The translations under genes and the position numbers were made by a program. This document shows positions 35,331 to 46,000 of a stretch of 64,000 nt of DNA, in pieces (position 1 is the stretch's first letter; each line of letters starts with the position of its first letter). The notes beneath the pieces are model-generated. The model was given only the letters and a program-made list of their open reading frames with translations, was not told where the DNA came from and did not search any database. The DNA is taken from contig JAKSXM010000145.1 in assembly GCA_022575985.1 (NCBI GenBank), positions 124,001-188,000 of the forward strand. The letters run 5' to 3'. The stretch is from Anagrus nilaparvatae (lineage: Eukaryota; Arthropoda; Insecta; Hymenoptera; Mymaridae).

Positions 35331-36020
35331 CCTCTCAAGCAAGTGATTCATAAAATAATCTAAATAAATCCATTTTATCAACAGAGACATAGGAAAAATC
35401 TAAATAGTCTCAAATAAATAAACCCTATAACCACACATGGTCAAGATTGAGAAACACAATTTTTAAACCAAGAAGACTTACTGATGTAAGTCATTAAGAA
35501 AACAGACTCTAACGACCTATTAAAGAACAGCACCAGTTACAAAAGCGCAGATTTTAGAGAAATGATTAACAGTAACAGAAGATTTAGAAATAAAAAATAA
35601 GCCAAGGTAATTTTTAAAAAACATCAACGATTTGCGTGGGATGACCAAAAATATTGAATTCGTTTATTTCATGATTATGTTACGGCATCATGCATTATTA
35701 TACAAAAATTTTTTAGCAAAAATGATAAAGAAGAAAAGAATTTTTTTTTCAAAACAAAACGTTAAAATTCTTTTTTAAATAATATTTTGTTGACCCTTTT
35801 ACTAGTTTATTTTCTGTTATATATATATATATATATATTTAAGATGACATTATACTTCACATCAATATTCTTTTTCATAAATTAGCATAAATAAAAGGGT
35901 CCTAGAATAAAACAAAATACAAAATAAAATGTGCATATGTGATTTTATTATTTGTATCGGCTACTTTTAGTGGATACATATATATATTATAGTTTGTTTA
36001 TCTGTATATGCATAGATGGG

Positions 36021-37034
36021 CCTGAACATATTATCATTTTTTTTTTCCTAATCATATGAACAGCTGCACATAAAAGACTCTTTGCCGTATCAAACCTTTT
36101 TATTAAATAAGAAATTTATTGCTTGACATATAATTTTAAAAAGTCAACCCCGATTTTGCGTGGGATTAACAAAAAAATATCAATTCATTTACCTATGATT
36201 TTAATGCTCTGAAAAGGGATGGATATATCGGCATTTCATTTAAATAGTCCCCGAAAACCTCAGGGAACAGAAGATTTTTCTCATTTTCGACCTGGATTCC
36301 GTGCCGGTCGTTTCTTGCTAATATTTTTTATTTTGACTTAGTTTTTTTTGTTGAAATTATTATATTTGAACTTAGTTTTTTCGTATATATGCTAATTTTG
36401 CTCATTTTCGACCTGGACTCTGTGCCGGTCGTTTCTTGTCATTTTTGACTTCATTTTATATATTTTAACTTAGAATATTTTTGAAAATTAAAAATAATTT
36501 TATTCGGACTTAGTTTTTGTCAGTTGAAATCTTAAAGCAAATGAATTATATTTTACTTCGTATATATATATAAAAGTAAATAATATTTTTTACATATTTT
36601 CAAGTAAATTTTTGAAGTGTTAAGAAAAATTAAAGTTTTGTCGCTAGTGATTTTTGTATAAATTTAAAAATTAAAGAAAATTTAATACTCTAAAAGAAAA
36701 TAATATTTTAAAGTTTTGTAAATCAGTGTATAACGTCAAAAGTTTTAAATAAACAAATTTGTACATCACAAATTCAGTTACTTTTTTTTGGGTGTATAAA
36801 CCACTTGTAATAACTTCAAATAATAATATTGCTGCTATTTTCCGCTTTGCATCAGTAGCAGAATTTGAACATCAATTAATTACATACCTAAAAAGGTAAG
36901 CTAACTTTTGTATTTATAACCCAGCAAAATAAAAGGAATCTTTTCTAAGGAAATTTAGGCCCTTACTATTAGAAGGTTTACCTTCTAGGTAAAAAAATAT
37001 CAACTCAACCTTTTTAGTGCATTTAGCACGTAAC
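36021..37034 (+). repeat. LTR-like repeat, copy A
   Basis: The copy shares, in order, CCTGAACATATTATCATT, CATATGAACAGCTGCACATA, TGCGTGGGATTAAC, ATTTCATTTAAATAGTCCC, CGACCTGGATTCCGTGCCGG, CTTCTAGGTAAAAAA and GTGCATTTAGCACGTAACA with copy C (43967-44843), which lies beyond the broken gag at 41951-43174. Paired direct repeats around a gag suggest decayed LTRs. The ends are not exact. Confidence 0.55.
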
Positions 37035-37035
37035 A

Positions 37036-37727
37036 ATTACAATGCTTTGAAAAGGGATGAATATATCAGAATTTCATTTAAATAGTTCCTGAAGACCTGG
37101 ATTTTTTTTTTTTGATTTTTCTACCTGGATTCCGTGTCGGTCGTTTCTCGCTAATGTTTTTTTATTTTGATTTAGTTTTTTTTTTTAATTTTTTTTATAT
37201 ATGAACTTAGTTTTTTCGTATAAATGCTAATTTTGCTCATTTTCGCAAAATTTTAAATATTTTAATCGGACTTAGTTTTTTTGTAAATTGAAATTATAAA
37301 GTAAATAAATAATATTTAATTTGGCTATCAATATATATGTATACAAAAGTAAATTTTTTTTCAATTTGTTAAATAAAATTTTGAAAAAAATAAGTTAACA
37401 ATTTTTATAAGTCTTAGTGTAAAATTTCTAAAAATCTTTAATAAACATATTTTGTAAATCACATAAAATAAGTGATTTTTTTGTGAGTGTATTAACCACC
37501 TTTTCAAATAATACCATATACGCCTTAATAATACGCCTTGAATCAGTAGCAGAATTTAGATAGAAAATATTTATATACTTGTAAAGGTAAGTAAATTTTA
37601 TTATTGTATCCAAGCAAAATAAAAGGAACTATACCCAAAAGAAATTAAGCCCTTACTAATAGAAGATTTATCTTCTAGGTAAAAAAATATCAGCCTTAAC
37701 TCGTTTTCGTGCATTTAACTCGTAACG
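37036..37727 (+). repeat. LTR-like repeat, partial tandem copy B
   Basis: It restarts within the unit at ATGCTTTGAAAAGGGATG and repeats the TGGATTCCGTGTCGGTCG, CTTCTAGGTAAAAAA and GTGCATTTAACTCGTAAC blocks. It looks like an internal tandem duplication of copy A, or a second LTR. Confidence 0.55.
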
Positions 37728-39380
37728 AAATATTCGAAAATTAGAAGTTAAATTTTACCAAAGAAATTTCGAATTATATATTTTTAAAGAAAGTGTTAAC
37801 ATCATCAATAGAGAAACGCCAAAAATTGTGTAAAAATCACCAAGTTTTCAGAAGACGTCACCAAAGTTAAGGGCCGACTCTGCAAACTAGAGTCAAATAC
37901 CTTATATGTTACGGTTAAATTGGGTGCCCTAATCTTAGGGAATAATTAAAAATCGTTTTACGTACATGATTAATAAGATTATATATATAAATATATATAT
38001 ATATATGTCGCAGTACAATAGACATTTTAGTATAATAGGCTGTTATCCGTATTTTAGAAAAATAAAGTCTTTAAATTCACATTTTGCCTATGATACTAAA
38101 ATTTTTAGTATTATAGCCTATTATACGTGTATTAGCCTATAATACTGACGAAGCGCAGTATTTTAGAAATTAAATTTTTTTCTAGTTTACTATAGTAAAA
38201 ATTAACACGCGCGCCAAATATAAAATAAATGTGTTATTTATTTATTTCGTGTACATTCACATTAACTTTTTTTATTACATTCATGGCCAGGCTACTTTGC
38301 TTGAGAATTCAAGCAACAAAAAAATTTCAAGCAAAGCAGCCTGGCCGTGTCATATAATATAATAATGATTAGAAATTTTTATTTATTTGTACAAGGACAC
38401 TTAAATGAAACCTAGAACTACATAAAACCCCAGATTTATAGCAATTACACCTATTTGTTGAACATTGTTTTGCAGAAGCTCTACAATAGCATTTTTTATA
38501 ACCTCGACCAAAAAATTTTCGTTACATTCTCTACAGGTTTTTAATGTAATAGTGAATGTAATAAAAAAAGTAAATGTAAATGTACACGAAATAAATAAAT
38601 AAAACATTTACTTTATATTTGGCGCGCGTGTTAATTTTTACTATAGTAAACTAGAAAAAAATTTAATTTCTAAAATACGGCGCTTCGTCAGTATTATAGG
38701 CTAAAACACGTATAATAGGCTACAATACTAAAAATTTTAGTATCATAGGCAAAATGTGAATTTAAAGACTTTATTTTTCTAAAATACGGATAATAGCCTA
38801 TTATACTAAAATGTCTATTGTACTGCGACATATACATAGATAATAGATTAGAGTTGAAGCTTTTTTGAAATTTTAGAGACCTACCCAATATTCTCAATAA
38901 ACGCTTGTCCCATAAATGATATAAATTTAAACAGAGATCGAACCAAATTTAAGAAAATTTTTGTAAATTTTAATACAACCTCAAATACATAAATAGATCC
39001 ATTATGGGTGGATTAAATAAGTATGATGCACAATACTTCTTTTTATATCATGAACTTGAGTCCAAACACGAGGTCTTTCGTAGATAGTGCTTTGAACAAA
39101 TAATTTTTAACCAAAATCAATTAATTATAGAATTTAATGAAAAGTTCGCGTTGTTAAAAGAAAAACTTTCTAAAAAAAGTTTTGAATTATCTATTCTTGA
39201 AGAGGGTGTTAATATTACCCATAGATAAACAGAAAAAAATAGTGGGAAAATAATAAAGTTATCAGAATAAGTAACAAGAGACAAAGATTGACTATGCAAG
39301 CTCGAACTGGACATTGCTTATATGACGGGTAAATTTAGTGCCCTTAACTTGAGGGGTAGTTAACATCCTTTTACTTTCAA
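37728..39380 (+). other. Duplicated leader-like segments around a palindrome
   Basis: Two diverged copies of one segment occur at about 37740-37960 and 39120-39370, sharing GTGTTAA-AT, a GACT-TGCAA block, CTTATATG and AAATT(G/A)G(G/T)TGCCCT. The last word vaguely resembles a TGG-initiated primer-binding site after an LTR. The palindrome at 38003-38834 lies between the copies. Confidence 0.35.
38003..38834. mobile_element. 830-bp palindromic element with nested inner palindrome
   Basis: The left end ATGTCGCAGTACAATAGACA is inverted at the right (TGTCTATTGTACTGCGACAT). The arms match closely through AATTCACATTTTGCCTATGA/TCATAGGCAAAATGTGAATT, ACTGACGAAGCGC/GCGCTTCGTCAGT and AACACGCGCGCCAAATATAA/TTATATTTGGCGCGCGTGTT. 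Near the middle, GGCCAGGCTACTTTGCTTGA and TCAAGCAAAGCAGCCTGGCC form a smaller palindrome, offset to the left of the true centre. The minus-strand frames at 38401 and 38694 lie in the arms and are not genes. Flanks are (TA)n, so the target duplication is unclear. Confidence 0.8.
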
Positions 39381-39899
39381 AATCTATAAAATACATATAG
39401 ATAAGATAATTTTATTTTATTATTATAATTAATTTTACCTAAACTTATTATTATTAAAATTTAGTAATTAATAATCTATTTATTTTTTTTCTTCTTCACA
39501 TGAATTATTTCACAGTACATAAAAATCTTAGCACCATAACTATAATTTAACTTTAACGATTGGGTATATAAAATTAATATAAATTCCTAAATAATTAAAT
39601 ATTTTTTTTCTTTTGAAGTCAAAAGAAAACATTTACATAGTTTTTATTATACTTATATTTGCAATATTTTTTTCTTTCCTTCTTTCTATCGAGTTAAGTC
39701 TAGTAAACAAAATCATTCTCTGTTTTATTATTAATTTAATCATCATACATTTAATACAAAAATAATTTTAATTTAGGCATTAAGTTAATCCTAATATTTC
39801 TAATTTATAATTTATTAAAGGATTTTATATTTATTTTATTATTTTTTTACGAGTTAATTCTAATCTAAGCAATATTTATGTGACAAGTTCCTTATTCTT

Positions 39900-40210
39900 C
39901 AAATATCATTAATCATCGTTATAGACAAATACTTATGAGTACCAACGTATATGGGTGCGTCTATAATAAAACAAATCATTTTTATAATTTCTTTTTTTAG
40001 CTTTATAAAATTTTCCTTTACTATTTTTAATCAAAAATTAAATTAATTTAATTAAAAACACGCAGAATCCCGAATGTATATGGGTACGTCTATAAAATAA
40101 AAATACTAATAAAATTTTATTTCTCTATTTTTATTATTATTAGACAAATTTTAAATTAACACGTTGAACCCTGAAGATAAATATGGATGCGTCTTTTGAA
40201 TATAAATTAT
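39900..40210 (+). repeat. Three loose repeats of a TATATGGGTRCGTCT word
   Basis: CGTATATGGGTGCGTCTATA (39947), TGTATATGGGTACGTCTATA (40075) and AAATATGGATGCGTCT (40181) recur about 105-128 bases apart within similar AT-rich filler. They may be leader repeats of the decayed LTR element. Confidence 0.5.
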
Positions 40211-40299
40211 TTCTTTTTCTTTTAATTTATAATTGTTCCTTAATATTACTACTTCAATTCTAAATTATAGTATAGATTATTGCGTTCTTACTTAGGGTA

Positions 40300-41372
40300 A
40301 TTAACTCAGGAAAGTAAAAGTCCCTAAAGAATGGTACTATAATACTATCGAAATAATTAATAAATTAAAACAAACCCAAAGATTCATAGATAAGCGGTTA
40401 GAAGAAACGCAAAACTCTAATCTTACAATAAACATAGAACCCATAGTGCATATTTATAAAACTTTAGACTGTCAGGCAGCAAAATAGAATATAAGACAGT
40501 GTGAGGACACTTCGGGTTTAATTTGGTCATAATAGTTAAAACCCTTTTCTAGAAACATAGTGATCACAGAGGAAGAAGCGTTCAACAAAGTTAACGAAGC
40601 TATAATTGTAATTATAGGAGTCCATAAAGCTATTGTATGGATCCTCAATAGTCAAGGGGAGTAAAACGCATACTGAACCCTCTGAAATAAAACAAATCGT
40701 TAAATTCGGTACTGGGAGGTGTATAAAAATTTATACCTCTCTTAGAAAAATCCAAACTCACATCGATAACCTGAAAACAATTTTTAATCATCACAAAAAT
40801 CACTTGCTTTTCACCAAAAACAAAATTTTATAAAACTATAATTAATCGCAGGCAACAAATTAGAAGAATTAGAAGCACAGCGAAAATTACTAAAAATAAA
40901 AGCAAAATTTGTAAAAATTTAAATTACATGATTATGAATGAACAATTTAATACATAAACCATTACTCGACTTAACTACTATAAAAAATGTATTTGAGTCC
41001 TAGGAAGCATCACTAGAAACACCTTAACTGTAGCTAGTCTATTACACATATTAAGAGAAATACATTATATGACAATCCTTGGCATTCGCAGGAAACCCTC
41101 ATCCACATTGAAATCGATAATTTAACCAGTGACGACGGGATTATACAAACTGCTGCCAGCAATTTGTTATATAAATGGGAACGTGAAGGCCTTATCGATG
41201 AAGAATTAGTGCAAGACAATGAAATAAACAGCAGCAGCATTAATTTAACCTTAACTAAAGAAGCCACTAAACAAACGTCCAAGCTAAACAATTGTTATCA
41301 GGAACAAAAGTTAATATATCTGCGAAAACAGAGGAAAATTAATAACATCAACAATATCTTAAAAGAAAAATA
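40300..41372 (+). pseudogene. Degenerate coding block of unknown function upstream of gag relic
   Basis: Amino-acid-like blocks appear across frames with stops: KVPKEWYYNTIEIINKLKQT, RLEETQNSNLTINIEP, HIYKTLDCQAAK, CEDTSGLIWS, VITEEEAFNKVNEAI, then HSQETLIHIEIDNLTSDDGI, AASNLLYKWEREGLIDEELV and a final charged tail ending at a stop at 41372. The composition (balanced, many E, K and N, few poly-AT runs) differs from flanking DNA. It sits between the LTR-like repeats and gag, so it could be an extra frame of the same element. I recognise no family. Confidence 0.4.
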
Positions 41373-41950
41373 ATTAGAATTATAATACTATAGCTAATTT
41401 AATATAAATATATAAAGTTATAAATTTTTGATAATTTTAATAAAAATAGAAATAAAATAAATTTAACAGCATAATAATAGCAATAGTAAGTATAATATTA
41501 CATAATAATAGCATTTAGCAGTTAGAATTTATAATAATAAATCTTTGTCAATAAATAACAAATAGTTAAAAAAAAAAAAAATATGGAACATCAAAATAAT
41601 TACCACAATCTGTACAGTGATTTAATTACGTATCAAAGTATTAATTACTTTCAAAATCGTGAATTATTAATCAAGTAGTCTTTTTACAAAACAAAATCAG
41701 GCAATTACAAAATACTATAAAAAACTACAACTAAGCCTACATCTAAGAAGTAAAGCAAACTCATACAATATAGAAAGAGACGAACAATTGGCAATTAAAA
41801 TTTGAAAATCATTTATGATCTCTCAAATGTTCTTTCTCAATTAAGTTTAGAGTAAACATTTTTCTTTTATCTTTAAAAAGAAAATTTTTTCTTTTCAAGG
41901 GGAGGGTTAAGGGTAAAATTTCTTGAAAATTTTCTCCTGCTTTCAGATGT

Positions 41951-43174
41951 AAAGGAAAAATGTAAGTGTGACAAGGAAAAACGAAGAGGAATTAGCTTTT
42001 AAAAGGTCAAACCTAACCCCACAAGACTCTGATTTTTCTACTGTTCCAGAAAGACCAAACGAGATGTTCTCAGAATCAGGCGATAGCAATCCTTCAATAA
42101 TCGCTGGATCCGACTTTGGAATTAGAATCAAGCAGAATAGAATCACCAGGAAATTCCTCATCCGGAAGTATCCCTGCAGCTACAGCTAATTTAACAAACC
42201 CTATTTTTACGGAGCAAGTTCCGGGTTTACCTGAGAATTTAAATATTGCCGTCGAAGAAAATCCAACAATGGCTAACGCACAGCTAGTCCCACGAAAGGG
42301 TGCCCTCAGAATATTTCCTGAATTTGATGGTGAGAACATATCGCTCACACAATTTCTCGAAAGCCTTGACGATAGTCTTGCCATGATACAACCTGAAAAC
42401 GAGGCCAATCTGGTAAAATTAATTAGAAGCAAGCTGACTAGAGATCCCAGAAAATCTATTCAAGGAAATACATTCCAAATCTCAAACGCACTTAAGGACT
42501 TCCTCAAGGATATATATTTCTCTTTAACGAGTGTGTACTAATTACAAGGTTTTTTGGGGAATATGATCCAAGAAGAAGGGGAAAATGTGATTGCCAACCG
42601 TTCAAGGCATACAGGCCACCGTATAAGTGAAACTTATAAAATGGAAGGTAGACACACCCCTGAGGAAATAGAAAGATTTAAAGCAACTACGGAAACTAAT
42701 GCCATGGAATGTTTTAAAAGAGGGTTGCGGTCAGATATCGAGCAAAAACTTGGAGCAGCAGCAACTCTACGTGATTTAGTACGAGAAGCAATCAAAATAG
42801 AAAGAGAATTATTTGCGAAGGATTTATTGAGAAAAACCAATAATTTTTCTTCGCCTCAGCATCGAGAAAATCGAAGAAAAAATATTTACACTTGTCACTG
42901 AAAAAAGCCAGATAATCTTCAGGCCGAATTCGAGGAAGGAGATCTCGCGTCTTTCAACGCCTATCAAGGAAATTATAATAAATGTGCTTGGTGTAGCGGT
43001 AACCACCTCATTAGAGAATGTCCAAAAAATTTTGAATAAAATTGAAAAAAATGCCAAAGGAGCCTCTGACTCTGTGGTATGTGGATGGTGCTCATCAACC
43101 ACCCATTCTATGAAAGACTGTGTATTAGCAAAATGGGACTGTTTGGGCTCCAAGTACTGTCAACTGTGTGGCTA
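41951..43174 (+). pseudogene. gag: Broken Ty3/gypsy-type gag with zinc knuckles
   Basis: The blocks PRKGALRIFPEFDGENISLT, FLESLDDSLAMIQPENE, LIRSKLTRDPRKSIQGNTF, LKDFLKDIY, then ENVIANRSRHTGHRI, AMECFKRGLRSDIEQKLG and VREAIKIERELFAK follow insect Ty3/gypsy Gag capsid organisation. Near the end are CAWCSGNHLIREC (about 42984-43022) and CGWCSSTTHSMKDC, close to the C-x2-C-x4-H-x4-C nucleocapsid knuckle, the first with one residue fewer before H. A further CQLC ends the reading. Frameshifts near 42113 and 42540 and a stop near 42899 break it. No pol follows within the next 800 bases. The flanking repeats A/B and C may be its LTRs. It is unrelated in sequence to the intact gag at 7300-9435. Confidence 0.75.
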
Positions 43175-43966
43175 AAGATTTTCTTTGGGAAAATTTTTCC
43201 ATTTATTTTAGCTTAACACAAATTTTTAATATACATAAAACATTTTAAGTTTTATCGTCATTTGGAACAATATTTAAACAGAAAAAAAAAAAATTAAAAA
43301 AAAAAAATAAAAATATAAATAATAATCTGTATATTACATCATAGATATTTTTGTGAAAAAGGCTCATACATGTATGCATGTAAGCAGTATCTTTCGTAAT
43401 AATTGTCTTAATCTCTAAATAATTCAAAAAAAAAAAAATATTTTGGCAAATATAGAGTCAGATTTAAACATATATTAAACCCTTATTAGTTTGATATAAT
43501 GATATATATATCTTGACAGGAATTTATTAATATTCTAAAATATAGACAGATTCAAATTAATTTTGCCTTATTTTTAATTCAAAAATAAATCTTTGCAAAT
43601 TTTGTTTGTTGCTTGGATACAAACAAAATTTTATTTTTTTTGCTTGTTATAAATATATACTTTTCCTTCTTTTCAGAATTTTTCCTTTGTTCTAAATTTT
43701 TGCTTTTAATTTTTTTGTTTTTTTTTTTATTTTGTAAAATTTATCGTTAGAAAAATTTGTTCTTAATTCTCAAGAACTTCTTTAAAACCTTTTGCAAAAT
43801 TAAATCATTATACTTCACGTAAATAAATAAATAAATTTTTTTTAATTTTTTTTGTAAACAAATTTTGTTTCTTAATCATTTTTATACTAATTTTACAAAT
43901 TGCAAATTTTATCAATATTTTTCAATGCCTATAAATTATGTGTATGACAACCTTTGGGCACATTAG
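43175..43966. other. AT-rich stretch between gag relic and right LTR-like repeat
   Basis: Runs of A and T. No protease, RT or integrase blocks are visible, so pol appears to have been deleted. Confidence 0.45.
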
Positions 43967-44843
43967 CCTGAACGTATCATCATTTTTTTTATATTTTTCC
44001 TTAAATTTTTCATTACTAATCATATGAACAGCTGCACATAAAAGACTCAATGCCGTACCAAAGCCCTTTTTATAATAATTAAAGTAAGAAATTTATTACT
44101 TGACATATAATTTATAAGAAACATCCCCGATTTGCGTGGAATGATCAAAAATATTGAATTGATTTATTTCATGATTGCAATGCTCTGAAAAGGTATGTAC
44201 ACATCAGCATTTCATTTAAATAGTCCCTAAAAACCTCAAATTTTTTCTCATTTGTCGTTTCTTGCTCATATTTTTTATTTTGACTTAGTTTTTTTAAAAT
44301 TATTATATTTCAACTTAGTTTTTTTTCTTATATATGCTAATTTTGCTCATTTTCAACCAGAACTCTGTGCCGGTCGTTTCTTGTCAATTTTTGACTAAGT
44401 TTTTATTTTTTTATATTCTAGATTAGAATATTTTCGCAAAATTTTAAATATTTTAATCAGACTTAGTTTTTTAATAAATTAAAATTATACAGTAAATGAA
44501 TAATATTAAATTTTGCTATCAATATATATGTATACAAAAGTAAATTTTTTTTCAATTTGTTCAATAAAATTTTGAAGTGAATATGTTATTATCAAAAAAG
44601 TACCACCTACCACCTTTTCAAAAAATACTACCATTGCTGATATAATTCCGCCTTGAATCAGTAGCAAAATTTGGATAGCAAATATTTATATTCTTACAAA
44701 TGTAAGTCATTTTTATTATTAATCCAAGCAAAATAAAAGAAACTACTACACCCAAAAGAAATTAAGCCCTTAATAATAGAAGATTTATCTTCTAGGTAAA
44801 AAATTATCAGCTAAATTCTTTTTCGTGCATTTCGCTCGTAACA
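43967..44843 (+). repeat. LTR-like repeat, copy C
   Basis: Counterpart of 36021-37034, with CCTGAACGTATCATCATT, CATATGAACAGCTGCACATA, GATTTGCGTGGAATGATC, ATTTCATTTAAATAGTCCC, TGTGCCGGTCGTTTCTTG and GTGCATTTCGCTCGTAACA in order. Just beyond it, AATCGCAGGCAACAAAT (44859-44875) also occurs inside the element at 40845-40861. Confidence 0.55.
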
Positions 44844-45808
44844 ATAAAATTATAAGCAATCGCAGGCAACAAATAATCTGCAGAGTAATTCTTAAATAAA
44901 TTTTACTAAAGGAAAAATGAAAATCCAGGATTTAAAGAAAAACCGATTTGGTAGTGTTTGGTAAGTAAAAATGTGATACAATACCACTTTTTCGGTTCTA
45001 AGATTCAAAGGTTTTAAAATAGCAGCTTTTTTTTATTATTAAAAATGATTCAACTTGGAACTTTAATTTGAGCAAAATTTTCGATTTTAATTTTTCTAAG
45101 CTATAAATTTTGAAAAACTCTATAATACTATATACTTTGTTTACCTAACGTACAAGTTTTTAATATCTTCAAGCTGTTTATTATCTTCGAAAGCTTTGGC
45201 CAACACAAAAGTATCCCATGATTTTTGAAAGTTTTTGCTTTAATCCTTATCTTGAGATTTTGAGATTAGTAATTATCAGAAAAAGGTTTTTAAAACATTT
45301 TGGAAATCTTTTAGGAAATCGGCACACTGCATTATCTGTATTTAAAAATTTTTTTGTTAGAAAATATTTGTATGACCTGAAGTATCGCATTCGAGCCAGT
45401 ATTTTTAAATGTAAGGAATTTATTATTAACATTCAGTGACCCAAAGTAAATATTTATTGGAAAATTCTACGGACCTGACAATGAAAAAAAGTGGTTACCA
45501 GGCTTATGCTAGTAAACTATTTCTAAATAGCAAATTTTTATAATTCCTTATCAATAAAAACTTTTAAAAACATAGAAGACTAGAAAATAGTTAAAGTATA
45601 GTAAATTGGAATATTGAAATGATTTTTAAATATTTTTGAAATGTTTATTCAATTTTCATGCAATGAATTTAAAATAATTTTAGAGTACTACTATATGAGC
45701 GATTCTTTATGAAATGACCAGAACCTTCCAGGTCAGATCTTTGGATTTGGCTGAAAAATTTTTTTTCTTCAATTTCTCAGATAATAGTTTTGAAACGCTT
45801 TTCAAAGA
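44844..45808. other. Non-coding stretch
   Basis: No gene is recognised. The opposing frames at 45218-45439 and 45247-45432 have no family resemblance. Confidence 0.4.
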
Positions 45809-46000
45809 TCCCGGCGAATTTTAAGATCTAAAGAGATCTAAATAGATCAAAAAATTGGCGAGATCTCTTTAGATCTAAAGAGATCTCGCCAATTTTTCGA
45901 TCTATTTAGATCTCTTTAGATCTCCGGAGATCACTTTTGATCTCAGAGATTAAAAAAGATCTGCGGAGATCTGAAGAGATCTATCGAAAATTCGTCGGGA
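45809..46000. mobile_element. 192-bp GATC-rich palindromic MITE
   Basis: The ends TCCCGGCGAATTTT and its near inverse AAAATTCGTCGGGA bound an interior with about fifteen GATC sites, mostly in AGATCT. A near-perfect palindrome centred near 45873 spans about 100 bp; its arms include AGATCTAAAGAGATCTAAAT and ATTTAGATCTCTTTAGATCT, with ATTGGCGAGATCTC/GAGATCTCGCCAAT further in. I noticed one mismatch pair. It is non-coding. The superfamily is unknown. Confidence 0.8.

Noticed and set aside
38401..38897. Minus-strand frames at 38401-38607 and 38694-38897
   Set aside because: Both lie in the arm of the large palindrome, and the sequence is non-coding in its mirrored arm.
41034..42432. Minus-strand frames opposite the degenerate block and gag relic
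   Set aside because: The plus strand carries the recognisable gag blocks; the antisense frames are shadows.
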